Assembly (NCBI RefSeq): GCF_032854445.1
Contig: NC_088295.1
Coordinates: 87,565,836-87,629,835 of the forward strand
Length of the DNA: 64,000 nucleotides
Reading direction: 5' to 3'
Source: Liolophura sinensis
Taxonomy: Eukaryota > Mollusca > Polyplacophora > Chitonida > Chitonidae
The position numbers and the translations under genes were made by a program. The first letter of the stretch is position 1. Every line of letters starts with the position of its first letter. This document shows positions 36,260 through 49,600 of this stretch, in pieces. The notes beneath the pieces are model-generated. The model was not told the origin of the DNA. It was given only the letters and a program-made list of their open reading frames with translations, and did not search any database.

Positions 36260-36720
36260 TTTGCTTGCCTTTCTAAATCACCTGATAAATTTAAGCACTC
36301 CGGTTACCAAGTTATATTAAGATCGACCGCCCTGAACGGGGTTTTATATAATGTTTTGAGATTGACATCAAGCATACTTTGTGTAGTCATGATCATTTTC
36401 ATCCAGTTACACTTGAGGTGGAAAAGCCTGTGATATGGTTTGTCGAACGTCGGTCAGTATTAAATTTACATCAAAATGGAATTTGTGGTAGTCTGTTTGC
36501 TTGGGTACGGAATTTCTTGCTTGATAGATCTATGCCTGGTAACACATGTAGAGAGTATTCTCGTAATGTCGGCGTCGGAATCCCACAGGAAAGTATCATA
36601 TCTAATGAAAAATAATCTCTCCATTGTGGTGAACAGTAAAGCCAGAAGTACACGTTTGATGACGACAAAGCTTTTCGGATATCTTCTTGTACTCTTAAAC
36701 TTGCTCATAACTATATTCAA
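36260..36720 (+). pseudogene. LINE reverse-transcriptase fragment, right-arm copy
   Basis: Reads 'LHQNGICGSLFAWVRNFLL', then 'REYSRNVGVGIPQESIIS', with a possible trace of the catalytic pair in 'FDDDKAF' shortly after in another frame. Counterpart of 18570-19010. Short, with stops, so inactive. Confidence 0.72.
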
Positions 36721-37572
36721 CTATCGTTAGTAGACATATCTCCATGCAAGCAATAAAGACTGGGGATTTAAGCTTTCGTCTACCAAAACAGGAGCAAATA
36801 AGGCAGCTGTTCCTGAAATTAACATGAAGTCAATGAGTCAGCTTGTATCTCACTGAAACGGAGACTTCATTCTGTTCAATATAAGGCCCCAAACGTGTGT
36901 GTTTGTGTACAGGCAGTGCAGTGTACTGCTGGTGGCGTGCGGTGAAATACCTTTAGCCCTCACCTTGGTAAATGACAATGAGCTTAAATACATATATAAT
37001 GCACTTTCCTGTCTTTTTTCCATTTTTCTTTGAGGATAAAAAGAATAATGTTTTGAGATATTATGCGTGTCTCAAAAAATTACTTGAGTATGAATCTGTT
37101 TATATCAAAACCCAGGAGTATAATATGAATTATGATAACATCAAGAGTGTAATGCAATTATAAATATAATTTAGAACATCATTATGCAAAGGTGACTTAC
37201 CAAGAGGTGGTCAAATACCCACCATCTAATGATTACTTTAAAATGCCCTTTCCTCCTCAGAGAAACATCAAAGCAATAATACAGAAGACCATATTTACAA
37301 GCAACACTCCGAATTCCTTCTTGTGAAGTTTACTTCATTTTAATAGTGTCTCCACTTTTAACACAGCTTAAGCCATTGGTCTAGGTTCCAATGGTTACGA
37401 CTAGAAACAGGTTGACGTTGACTGTACCAGGATTCTTTTAGCAAAAATACACATATTTATATAATTTGAATAACACATAGTTATATTATACAAGCGGACA
37501 CCCGTCTTCAACGATGTCGGAAAGAGATACATTTGCGAAAAGTTGACCACAACGTTTTCCGTTACAGAAGAA

Positions 37573-38139
37573 AGGAGAAGAAAACCTAAAGCAATGACAC
37601 ATAGGCTGAAAAGAGACCATCTATCTAATGGTGCCTGCAGCATAATTTTTTTAATTTTTCCTTGCCACACACGTAAAGTCTGAAAACGGCAAAGCTGGTA
37701 TAAATCGCTGAGTTCATTGTGTCCTCCATCTTTAACATCATGTAATTTATACTGGGAGTGTGTTGCCTCTCAGCCAATGAGAGTCGTTCAAACTGCCGGC
37801 TTGTTCGTGTAAACTGGGAACCTACGTCCAACATTCCGGTTTCCCGACCGTCAAGTGGAAAACGAATTGTACTGTTCGATACCTTCTTGAAAGAAGAGTT
37901 CTACCGGGAATGTAAAAACGGCACTTCAGCGGTTTCCGACGGCAATTCTCCTCCTAACACAGAAGACTTCAGGACTACTTCTCAGGCAAAATGGAGTCGC
38001 TCACAGCGGATTTTGGAGCTGACTTTATTTATAATTTATCAACTTGAGGTACATATTAGAATTTTTTATGGCATGCACCTGTGACAAAATGCATACTCTT
38101 TTCAATGGTATTTGTTTGATATTTAAATTGTCTTCTCCT
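37573..38139 (-). mobile_element. Second copy of the TTAA MITE
   Basis: Reverse complement of 15106-15684 over its whole length, with 'AGGAGAAGAAAA' at the left and 'CTTCTCCT' then TTAA (38140-38143) at the right. The left-hand TTAA has decayed to 'agaa'. It sits in the right-arm-only segment 37300-39190. The 108-codon plus frame over it is not supported as a gene. Confidence 0.8.
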
Positions 38140-40301
38140 TTAATCACTGTAATCATATTGCTATTGTACACAATATTCTGTTGTGGAGCAAGAAAGAGTA
38201 TAAAAACCTGTAAGTACACTTATGTTATAAATTTATCAGTTACAATGTTCTGCATATCAGTTACAGATCACGGATTGCTTTGTCTTGATCAGGACTATAC
38301 TATAGTCTATAATGTGAAGAGCACCGTACGTAAAGACTGAAAAATCAAACACAGTCCTTTTAAACTGCATCGTACATTTTTAAGATACACGTGTCGAATT
38401 ATATAATTACAATAATTACTATCAATAACAATGAATGAATCTTGATAATATTCAATACCATTCCTAGACACATTAAAAGGGTTAGCAGCAAAATACCGAT
38501 CTCTGACACGCAATAACAACACGCTGGCAGGTAGGCCACTAATGACAAACGTGTACCCAGCACCAAAGAGTGTGGCTATATCGGCAAGACGGTTGTATAT
38601 GTTTTCATGTCAGCATGTTTTTCAAGAGAAATACAGTTGTCACATAGGTCAAAGTAGGTGAGATCGAAGCCTGTTGATGACGACTTCTTTTTTCAATTAC
38701 TGGATATTTTAAAACAATTTTATCCACTACCTAAAATGTTAAAAGTCTGGAAAAAAAGGAACGACCGGTTCCAAAATCAACCCTTTTAAAGGTTTGGCAC
38801 AATATCTAGTTTGGCCATTCAAGACCATGACCAGGAAAAAACATCTTTGCAAATCGCACAACTCCACATCCGGCAAATTGTGGCTGCAGATCTTCCAAGG
38901 GATTGGTCAAACGGTCTGACAGATTTAAAACAATATAAATATAATATGTTCAAAAACAATAGTTGTCCCGCACAAGGCCTGCGTGGACCCGTATGTGTCT
39001 ACGTAGTGAAATAACTACTTTGACATACAAAATAAAACATATCAAGAGCATTTAGGCAATTACCTAACAAACGCAATTCTAGGAAATACTGCCTGTCGTA
39101 TTTTATTGTTTAAAAAATATCAAAGTTACAAATAACATTGAATAACAGCATGTTAATCAAATTTCAGTATTAACTCCTTTCATTGTTCTTTAAATCAAAA
39201 TGTGATTTTCTCCGGTCCTTATAAATCTTTGTACCATAAATGAACGAAATAGTAATTTAATAGTTTCTTTGATAGTTTATGATGAAAGATTAGTACAACT
39301 ATACAAATGACATCAAAGAATAATGGTGTTTTATATTCGACAGTTATCATCAAAAATGTTATACAGGAGATATATGCAGAGATCTGCCATATATAATATT
39401 TAATTTACAATGCAGTTATTAGGACCCATTCTCATGATGAACGATATAATAGTCTGGTAGATTTTTGGTCATCTTTGATCAAAAAATATTGCAACTATAC
39501 AAATGACGTCAAAAATAGTGCTTTACATTTAAACATTTCATATTTATCATCAAGAATATGTTACAAATGAGATATGTACACAGATCTGCCACAATATTTA
39601 ATTTAGTTGTTAAGACAAACGCGAGGCGTCTCGCGTTCTCCAGATTCTTCACTCACGGTGGTTAGGTTTCTCGATGAAATGCACCGGGTTCTGGGAAACA
39701 ATTGTTATTCACCATACACTGGATAGACTCTCTGCATGACGTAAAGCATAGCGGAGAACCAGGCTTGGCAGGAATCGAACAAGCCACCTTACCGGACAGT
39801 TTGACGAAAACATCTAATTGACGCTCTATCGACTTCAGACAGTTCTCCGGTAGATGCCCCATAGGTTTTAAGTTGATTCCTATAGGACCTATAATTTCTT
39901 ACGACTTTCTTTTCTTGCGAGCGACAAATATATTTATCATCATTACTTGTCTGGTTTCTTGTTATTAAAGGTGTTTTTTTAAGGGAGGGGGAGGGGTATT
40001 AATTGTTTTTAGAATGTGATTTTCTCGCATCATCATCAATTTTTCGCCCATGAATAAGATAAATTTAACGTGGTCTAGATCTTTTCTACCTTCACAAAAG
40101 AGAAAATCACCAGTGGAAAAATTCGGAAAGCATACAGTTTCACCAAAAAACTCTATTGCGAGATGTTTATGCATGTTAATCGAGATTCTCAGATTCCTGA
40201 CATATGTATTACGCTTCACAAGAGAGTAGATGTTTGTCTGACTGTTTTGGCCAATTCTGATCTGAGCTGTACCCACAGTACCATTGGTCATTTCTCTCGG
40301 C

Positions 40302-40665
40302 TTAGCGGGAATCACAGGAATCAGACTTAATGGGCGTCAAATAGGTGTCCCTTTTGTTTGGACAAGCGTCAGAATTGGTGGCCCTCACATTGCTGTAAGG
40401 ACGTTTCAGGGTGGAATAGGTGTTAGAGGATGCATCATCAGCCACGAGACTCGAATACGTTGTGCTGTTTTCTTCTGAGTTCAAATACACATGGTCAGGA
40501 GGAGCGTTGTCGATCAGCTCATACTGGTGAATGTCGGTTTGCGCTGAGCTCTCGGGCTCGGGTGAGCCACTCTCGTCACTGACACACAACGCAGGCAACC
40601 CTCTCCTTGGCGGTGCAGTTGTAATCCAATCATGCTCTCTCACAGTACCTGGAGTTGATCTTCTT
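40302..40665 (-). CDS. Receptor exon: tyrosine-rich cytoplasmic tail, last coding exon
   Basis: Acceptor '…ttcaattacag' precedes 40665 and the TAA stop is at 40302-40304. With one base completing a split Arg codon, it encodes 120 residues after the Arg. It begins with a basic stop-transfer run ([10 protein letters not shown]). It contains 'QYELI', 'VYLNS', 'TYSSL', 'TYSTL', 'PYSNV' and 'TYLTP'. TYSSL and TYSTL are nine residues apart, close to ITAM spacing. YLN and YSN fit the Y-x-N pattern bound by GRB2-type SH2 domains. Signalling through phosphotyrosine is an inference from motifs. The inverted left-arm copy (15898-16251) keeps most of these tyrosines but is frameshifted. Confidence 0.85.
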
Positions 40666-43600
40666 CTGTAATTGAACAAAAGTAATATTTCGTGTTGAAG
40701 TTGTTGTTTGGTGTAACTATTTACTTCTTTCCACGACTTTTCGTTCAGGTAGCAGGTATGCGTCGTTGCTCGTCTTGGCCCAATATAGAGGTTAAGACAC
40801 TCTTCAACGACATACCAGTACGACTTGTGCGCGCGAGCCAGGCGGTCTCGTGTCTTTGCGATGGAAAGATGTTAAGCATCTCGAATTACACTCGAGTTGC
40901 GCCCACCAAATAAATAAGACCAATGCTGTATTTTCATGAAGTCACCGACGATTATATACCAAGAATAACGCATAACAGAACGCTGTTTATATGTTTACAG
41001 CACGGAGTGAGCTGAAAAACTGCGGCACGCACGCAAAGTGCCATATGCATTAAATACATGCCCTTGACAAAATACGTTTTCTCGTCTTAATTAATAAACT
41101 TGTCCAAGAAAACTCTATACTTATGATAGACTATACTTATGAGTAGGCCGTTTTCCATTCTATTTCACATCCCAACAGATTACACCTCCAATTATAGACG
41201 AGGAAATGTAATACGAGTAAAAACTGCTGAGCTCATAAAATAAACGAGCAGGCGGCGCGAAAAATTCCACAGTTTATAGCACTGAATATACAGACTAAAC
41301 TAGTGTAACTGGGTGTAAATTATCAATTTTGAATGATTAATACTATCAAAAATTTACTAGAAAATGTGTAAGTGTTGGAACAAACCTAGTCCAGTACAAA
41401 TTTGGAAATTTGCAAATGTGTGTCAAATATCACAAATACTCATATATATCAAAGATACTCTTAACATGGGTGGCGTAAGAGTGAAAAAAGCCTTTTATTA
41501 TTCATAAAAAGGTGAAATGTCAGGATTTTCTTGGCTGATAGGCGATATCTCCCTGGTTTGGTTACAGATCACATTTGTTATTACACACCCTGACGCCATC
41601 ACGAAACAAGGAACATTTTGTTTGATGACGTTCCAATCCGAGTTCAGCGAAATGACGTCATAATACAGATTCGTTCAATTTTAACACTTCAACGGTCAAG
41701 GGACAAGACACGATGTCACACAAGACGTCATGTGCGGCCTCACGATATTTCGCGTCTTCTAAGTTATCATTTTCACCTCCCACTCGAAATATATCTATGC
41801 TATTCAACCTTTACTGTGTAATATCTTTCATTTATTCTAAACGTAATTACCATATCTCAGTTTGAATTTTTACCCTGAAGGACTAATCAACAGCTGGAAC
41901 CCTTGTAGACTTGAGGTGTACACTTCAGTGTGAGGTATAGATGAGGTGTACCCCAAGTATACCTCAGCCATATGCATATAACTCAGGTATACCTCATAAT
42001 ACCTCAGGAACTCAGAACACTTTGAATATAGGATATGAATGTACCTCAGATACACCACAGCAACTTTGACCAAAAAAGATAAACACGAAGAAGATATACC
42101 TCAGGTATACCTAAAAAATTGGAAGGTTAAAAAAACATGAATGATGTACCTCAGGTACACCTTTGAGACTTGAAAGTTAAAAACATGAATGATGTACGTC
42201 AGGTACACCGTTGAGACTTGGAAAGTTTTAAATTAAGGAATCAGTTTTAGACGTTTACTTGAAACAAAACGTTGACTACAAAAGTACAAATGTTTGTGCG
42301 TGTGCAAAAAAATGTTTATTAAATAAATACAAGCCTCACTCTGTACGGATTTTCCATTATTTGGCCAGTATTGACCAATCAGAGAGTGGGAATCTATTTC
42401 CCCTCGATTATTTCAAGATGAGATTTACATATAGGCCTATAGGTATATTTATCAAAATAAAAGTTGAAACAGTGTGTTACATGTGCGCTCTACCACATGA
42501 AGCCTGTCTAATACGTTCTGCCACAAAAAGCCTGTTCAACACGCTCTGCCTCATTAACCCTGTCCAATACGCTTTGCCACACAAAACCTGTCCAATACGC
42601 TCTGCCGCATGAACCCTTCCAATACGCTCTACCACATAAACCTTGTCTATCACGCTCTGCCAAATAATCCATGTCCCACACGCCATGCCACAGAAACCCT
42701 GTCCAATATGCTTTGCCACATCAACCCTTCCATTACGCTGTGCCACATAAGCCCTCTCCAATACGCTCTGCAACATAAACCTGTCCAGTAAGCTCTACCA
42801 TATAAATCCTGTCTGTCACGACCTACCACATAAACCCTGACTATCACGCTCTGACATATAAAACCCAGTCCTATACACTCTGCCACATAAACTCTGTTCA
42901 ATATGCCATGTCACGTGAACCCTGTCCAGTATGCTCTGCAACATGAGGCCCGTCAAATAGCCTATTAACCCTCTTCCATTCACCATGTCACATACGCCAT
43001 GTTACATGTGTCATGTTCCAAAACCCTCTCCTACGAGGCATATCATACACGATGTTCCAAAAAAAACCTCTCCAACGAAGCATATCATATACGATGTTCC
43101 AAAAACCCTCTCCAACAAGCAATTTGATGTCCTACACGATGTTCCAAAAACCCTCTTCAAAAAAGTATATCATACACGATGTTCCAAAAAACCCCTCAAA
43201 CGAAGCATACTATACACGATGTTTCAAAACCCCACTCCAACGAAGCATATACCAAACGATGTTCCAAAAACCCTCTCCAACGAAACATATAACATACGAT
43301 GTTTTAAAACCTCTCTCCAAAGAGGCATATCACAATCGATGTTCCAAAAATCTCTCCAACGAAGGATATCACACGCGATGTTCCAAACACTCTCCAAAGA
43401 AACATATTACACACAATGTTCCAAAACAATTGGGTAAAACAAAGGCAAAGATGTTAACAGTAGTTTACGCACAGTTCTAGAATTACCCAGAAGCTGTGTA
43501 CTTATTACATTTACTAAGCAAATAACATTAAAACAATGCAAAGCTATCAGACTTAGTCCGGATGCTTAGTCTGCCAGCTGAATCCTGCTTTATACAAGAA

Positions 43601-46600
43601 AACATTATAAAAGAAAACAGCAAAAACAGCAAAACCAGAGCAGCGACCATAGTATGATAGTTGACCAATAGTTATACGTAAGCGGTAAATACGTTCACTT
43701 CTCAATGATGTGTTAAATTAGACGTATTGGAAACAAATTAGTCTGTCTCCACTAATTTGACATTTATTCCAGCAGCGTACATTTCAGTGCGACACTTACC
43801 TCCTCCACAGAAAACCTGCCATGATGACCACTCCCAAAGCAATTCCTCCCACCGCGGTAACGTTAGGTATCCAGGCAGCTAAAATACGCATATACATGAA
43901 TATCGAAATACTGGCAACAATTCCATGGCCTATTTCAGCAGTATTATCAATCTATTGTTGCTACAATGTGTAATACTAACAAGCCTTTCAGTCCACATCT
44001 AGAGTCCCTCCATGGACATATGGTGAAACAATAAGCTGGTTTCGTGTTGCCAAAAGTTTTTCCTTAGAAGAAAAGACAACACAAGATTTATTACTTATAG
44101 GTGTCGATTTCCCACATAAAATTGAAAAAGCATACCTTTTCATTTTTATACATCGATATATCGACGGTCAAAGTACATGTACATCGAGGACGTTGAGAAA
44201 ATCGAAATCATTGGCATATAACAGTTTTAACCAGTCAGACGGGAGTTATTTCTTTAACTCAGTCAGTGACGCAGTCTTTTCCGCTGACGTCACTCGAAAG
44301 CTGGTCATGCATCCCATGGCCTCACAGGAATTAATGATCAAAAGTTTTAATTACAAAACACATTAGAAAAAATGCCTTAGGTGTGTTTCAAATATTCTTC
44401 CTAATAAACTCTGGTTATATTATTTGTTTTTTTTTTCTGAATCCATAAAATCCATATCTCTGATTTCTTTGTAGTACAGTCATGAACTCTAGTGAATAAA
44501 TTTATTTTGGATATAAAAGAACGATGTCACTATGGAAATTGGGTTGTTCTTTCAAAGAGAATTCGAATTCAGAGCTTTCTTTTTCCCACTGGAAACTCAG
44601 ATTACTGAATTTAAAACATAACATCTCCTGCTATATATAACAAGCAGAGGGACTGAACAATTAAAAGGTACATGTGGGATACAGTTATTCTTCACACTCT
44701 TAGCACACCCAGAATAATATGTGTTACTGGGATGTTCTATTAGTTGCTCGATTTTATCAGTTGTTGCAGCGCTAAACCAGATATATTTTCGCCTGACAAG
44801 TTTGAGATGTGGCCTTTCATGGGTGTCAAATCTAGATGTCAAAGTCTGTTCGATGTTCTGCTGCTCACATGTACAGGATCCGATTCACCTTCTTACCATG
44901 ACAAGCCTTTTAAATATTGTGGACAAAACTTCAAATATTGTGGACAAAACTTCATATATTGTGGACAAAACTTCAAGTGTTGTATTAGACACCAGTGCCT
45001 GAGAATAGTTTTTTCCTTCATCTGGTTTAATTTGTTCCCCAACGGGTAATGGGACACTCAGCCCTGCGTCCTTTTCACAAAAAGTCTAAAAGCTTAGCTT
45101 AGTAAGCCGACTAGTAATTTTGCCTCGCCCGTTTCACGAAGAAAATATTTAACCATCGATTAAAACTTTTTGACTTACGTTCTGGAAAATTGACCAAAAT
45201 CCTTAGTCACGACAGAAATAAATTCAGCGTGCTATTCAAAACATTATCAGTCCCATTCTGAAAAAGTTAAAGTTTATTTAATGACTGACGACAGAAGGAA
45301 TAAATCTGCAACTGTAGGCCTTTCAAAGCTCACAAATCACCAAATATCACGCGTTGTTGTTATTTTGCTTCGAATGTCTGTTGTGGGACTTATCGTCCCA
45401 AGCTTACAAACTTTCTCGAAAACGAAAATGGAGAAGAATTTATCATCTTGTTGCATTATTTATACATAGCAACTTCATTTATATATATCTGGAAGCAAAT
45501 TTAACAATTATCATCATGGATTCAATCATTCAGATTGCTGCAGAGCGCCCACATAGCCCGCTATGGTAATCCGGATTAGCTTTAGACAGTTTACGTTTGT
45601 GAAACGGCGTTGTCAGTTTGTTTTGTAGCCTGCTCCCGGTAGTCAGCTAAATGACCTCTAGTCGACTAACACGCCTTAACAGTACGCTAGCTTATACTGC
45701 ACCTGGATTTATTTTAAAGCTTGACATTTCGAGATAAACTAAGATGGTAAGTGTATGTAACATCGGTTGTACTATTCCAACTGTAATGGAATTCACAAAA
45801 CCTTTGCAAACGTTAAAACAACGGAATTCTTACTACTCGATACGCGGTGAACTAAGTAAATGTCCAGTCGACCTTACCATTAAAGCTGACATGATCGGTT
45901 ATTAGGTTAAAATATGATTTTCAAACCACAAAAAGGACCTGGAATGGTAAGGGGTGAAACTAGCAACTGTGCAATTAAACTGTGTTCCTCGAGAAGCCAA
46001 GCAGACTATAGCAGTGTCTGACTGATGCTGACACCTTCGTAAGGCCACTTCTTTTTCATTTCTGTTTTACTTCTCTTTTCCTGCTGTATGGCAAGAGTGC
46101 AAGTTATATATCTTAAAATACGCAGTGAAACAACTCTGTATCCGTGTTAGCAATGTATAGGTCAAAAAATGTCCAATCATATTTAATGTATTGTTTTTAT
46201 ATTAGACACCATAGTGTGAATAAATAGCGTTGAGCCTCATGATGTGCCCTAAGCAGGATTCGCTTTTGATGTCGGTATAGTTGCCACATTTATGATGGAG
46301 GCAATGAGAATGTTCCGAGTAACCTGGTTAACTTTACCATTTGTCATACTGGTGGAGGGTATCGCACCAGATGGTTCCCTCGGCAACTTGCTGCCACCTT
46401 GAGACCAGTGGAAGCAGTGTATTTGAAAATTCGTCGTCCAACAATGAGGATATATACTCTTTCACAGGCGGTTTTACCAGGAAACCAAACACACAAGCTG
46501 GAATTACCTGTAATGCTCCACGAACAAACCCAGTCACTGTTAACTTAGAGATGGCTTTGTGTCAGTACATTTGTCATGTACTTGGCCAGGTGGCGGGTTA

Positions 46601-49600
46601 CTTTGTGCTCTGCTTGTTAATTCTACCCACAAACCTGGCTCGTCTTCTGTCCTTTAAGTCAAATACATTTTAAAATCAACTAAAAATATCAATGATAAAC
46701 AATTCATCGATTTTGTCAATTAGGTTGACTTACCGACACCACTACCAGAGGAAGGCCCAGGCACTGTTTCTGTTAAAAGAAATACAAGAAGGAAATCCAC
46801 GAGTCAGCACGATACGGAAATTTTTTTTTACGGAAATACGGTTAATTTTTGTTTTACTGCTCTTAAAATTGGAAATCAATTTAAATATGCCAAATTCCAA
46901 TCGTTGAAGTAGCACTGCCTGAAGGTCAAACAACCAGAGAGACAAGCAGCAAAAAGATTGAAAAATACCTGTCCATGATGATTAAACCATAGAATTCCGG
47001 TGAAAGACGTAAAACTGACAGGAAAAAACCTTCGATGCATGTACGATGTAATCTTCAATGTATTTTAATCAAACATTTTAAACAGCGTACCTTTTCATTT
47101 TTACACATTGATATATTGACGGTCAAAGTACATGTACATCGAGGACGTTGAGAAAATCGAAATCATTGGCATATAACAATTTTGACCAATCAGACGGGAG
47201 TTATTTCTTTAAACCAGTCAGTGACTCAGTCTTTTCCGCTGACGTCACTCGAAAGCTGTTCATGCATCCCATGGCCTCATAGGAATAATTGATCAAAAGT
47301 TTTAATTACTAAACACATTAGAAAAGGTGCCTTAGGTCTGTTTCAAATATTCTTCCTAATAAACTCTGGTTATATTATTTGTTTTTTTTTTATATTAGAC
47401 AGCGTAGAGTGAATAAATATCACTGCACCAAAAATGTAACCTTCTGAAAAATTAAGCCGATAAGCAACAGCCAAATAACGTTGAGCCTCATGATGTGCTC
47501 TAAGCAGGATTCTCTTTTGATGTCGGTATAGTTGCCACATTTATGATGGAGGCAATGAGAATGTTCCAGTAACCTGGTTAACTTTACCGTTTGTCATACT
47601 GGTGGAGGGTATCACACCAGATGGTACCCGTGGCAACTAGCTGACCAGTGCTTGTTAATTCTGCCCACAAACCTGACTCGTCTTCTGTCCTTTAAGTCAA
47701 ATACATTTTAAAACGGCGTAAAATCAACTGAAAATATCAATGATAAACAATTCATCGATTTTGTCAATTAGGTTGACTTACCGACACCATTACCAGTGGA
47801 AGGCCCAGGCACTGTTTCTGTTAAAAAGAATTACAACAAGGAAAGTCACGAGTCAGCACGATAAGGAAATTTTTTTGGAGTTAATTTGGAAATCAATTTA
47901 AATATGCCAAATTCCAATCGTTGAAGTAGCACTGCCTGAAGGTCAAACAACCAGAGAGACAAGCAGCAAAAAGATTGAAAAATACCTGTCCATGATGATT
48001 AAACCATAGAATTCCGGTGAAAGACATAAAACTACTTTGACAGGAAAAAACCTTCGATGCATGTACGATGTAATCTTCAATGTATTTTAACCAAACATTT
48101 TAAACTTTTGAATGTGCGTAAATCATGTAAATAGATAAAGATAAACGATCCATGATGAATGTCAGTTAGGATGACTTACCGATGCCATCCTCAGTGGACG
48201 GACCAGGCACGGTTTCTGGTTAATACAAACAATTACTGTCACGCATCACCACTATGGGGGAATACTCAGCAAGGTACATGATTTACATTTTTCAATATGT
48301 TAATTCACCGTAAAGGGCACAACAACATTGTTAACATTCACTTTCCTCAAGAGTGAGTGAGTGAATGCTTGGGGTTTAACGTCATACTCAACAATTTTTC
48401 TGTCATATGACGACGACGGAATCATTAGGGTGCATGTACGTGTAATGTGCCTCCTTGTTGCAGGACGGATTTCCACCGCTCTTTTGTTTAGTGCTGCTTT
48501 ACTGAGACGACTTACCGAAGGCAAGTCGAATCAATAAAGACTGTTGGACAAACTAAACTGAACCGATTTTTTAAACCAAATTATCATTTATCCCGAAACT
48601 AAAATGCTTAAAGTTAATGTACAAATGATCTCTATAAAACTGAGGTAACATCAACCTCTCATTGATTATATTAAACCACGGAGCCTTCGCGCCCAAGAAG
48701 TTAACGTGCTAGCTAAAAGCACAATAACCCAGGCGCCGCCCACCTATGCAGTCACCCTGATTTCAAGTCCAACCCATGATGACTTCCTTTCCGGTATGTG
48801 GGATGGTCGTCGAGCAACCTGCGGATGGTATCATCTTTGCCAAGTTGAATAGGATCATAATAAACTGCACTGTAATTCGCTCTAATTTTTATACTCAAGA
48901 ATGTGTTTGGAAGCCTTGTAATAGTTTAATGAATTGTCGTACTGGGCATTTTCCTTTAACACACAACAGTTTTTTCAAAAGTTTGCTACTCCCAAACGCA
49001 TCTTCGATAGGCATTGCCTTGTATCATATAATACAGTTTTTATAATGTGTAATGGGACATGCATGAACTGGAACTATGCTCGACTAAGTATGCCCAGCTG
49101 ACGTATACTGGCAAGAGGCCGTGTTTTAACCAGTGACAATTTGCCGACTGTAACACTGTCATCACTTCTCTGGTTTTACTCCGCGTATGCGCTTTAAATC
49201 TTTAATTATCTTGACAATAAAGCTACGGTACACACTATTTAGACAGGCTGATGTAAAAGACATCTTATAATCAGATTTTATAGGATACTAATAATACTGT
49301 CAGGGAGGTGGCTGTATCATAAGCATCAGAAAAATGGTTCTGTCGTCAAAATGCAATCTCTATTGTCAAACAAGTTACTTTGCCATGGGCATAAAACAGA
49401 TGACTGTGTCGTTCAGATACAATATTTCCAGGCAGGTGATATTGATAAATATGAAAAGACAGTTGAGTAGTACGGTTAATGACCCGATAGCTAAGTAGAT
49501 GATATTGTGTCGTTGGCATCATAAAGACGGCCATGCCTTACCTCTCCATACGTATCGGTTGTTTCATTTAAATACAACTCAATGCATTTAACTAATTCTG

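Larger units (their letters stand above)
35225..42481 (-). repeat. Right arm of the large inverted duplication
   Basis: The reverse complement of this 7.3 kb matches 4488-19440 in colinear blocks. It holds the intact receptor tail exon (40302-40665), an RT fragment, the empty TTAA site (40872-40875) and about 1.9 kb (37300-39190) absent from the left arm. Its outer edge falls in the intron between the tail exon and the membrane exon and lies next to a minisatellite. Its inner edge lies beside the assembly gap. The arm reads through the point where the left arm carries 8.6 kb of transposons, so it keeps the simpler structure. Confidence 0.85.
43879..46733. other. Receptor intron with duplicated blocks
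   Basis: Intronic on the minus strand. It contains a 320-bp block repeated at 47087-47400, a 21-bp triple repeat and a possible MITE. A plus frame at 46341-46673 (110 codons, '[19 protein letters not shown]' and a hydrophobic end) has no recognised domain. I do not call it a gene. Confidence 0.5.
46200..48112. repeat. Tandem duplication of a ~1-kb intron-plus-micro-exon block
   Basis: Unit 1 (46200-47105) and unit 2 (47390-48112) share 'tgagcctcatgatgtg', 'gtcggtatagttgccac', the micro-exon with its splice sites, and 'aattccaatcgttgaag'-type flanks in the same order. Unit 2 lacks about 215 bp present in unit 1 (46396-46610). Between them lies the 320-bp repeat also found at 44127. The third micro-exon at 48180 shares only the exon and its immediate flanks, so it is older. 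Confidence 0.85.

Noticed and set aside
42985..43480. Two overlapping frames of about 150 codons with repeating MFQNP/VPKT units
   Set aside because: Translations of the 40-bp minisatellite. Two frames are open at once and unit length varies.
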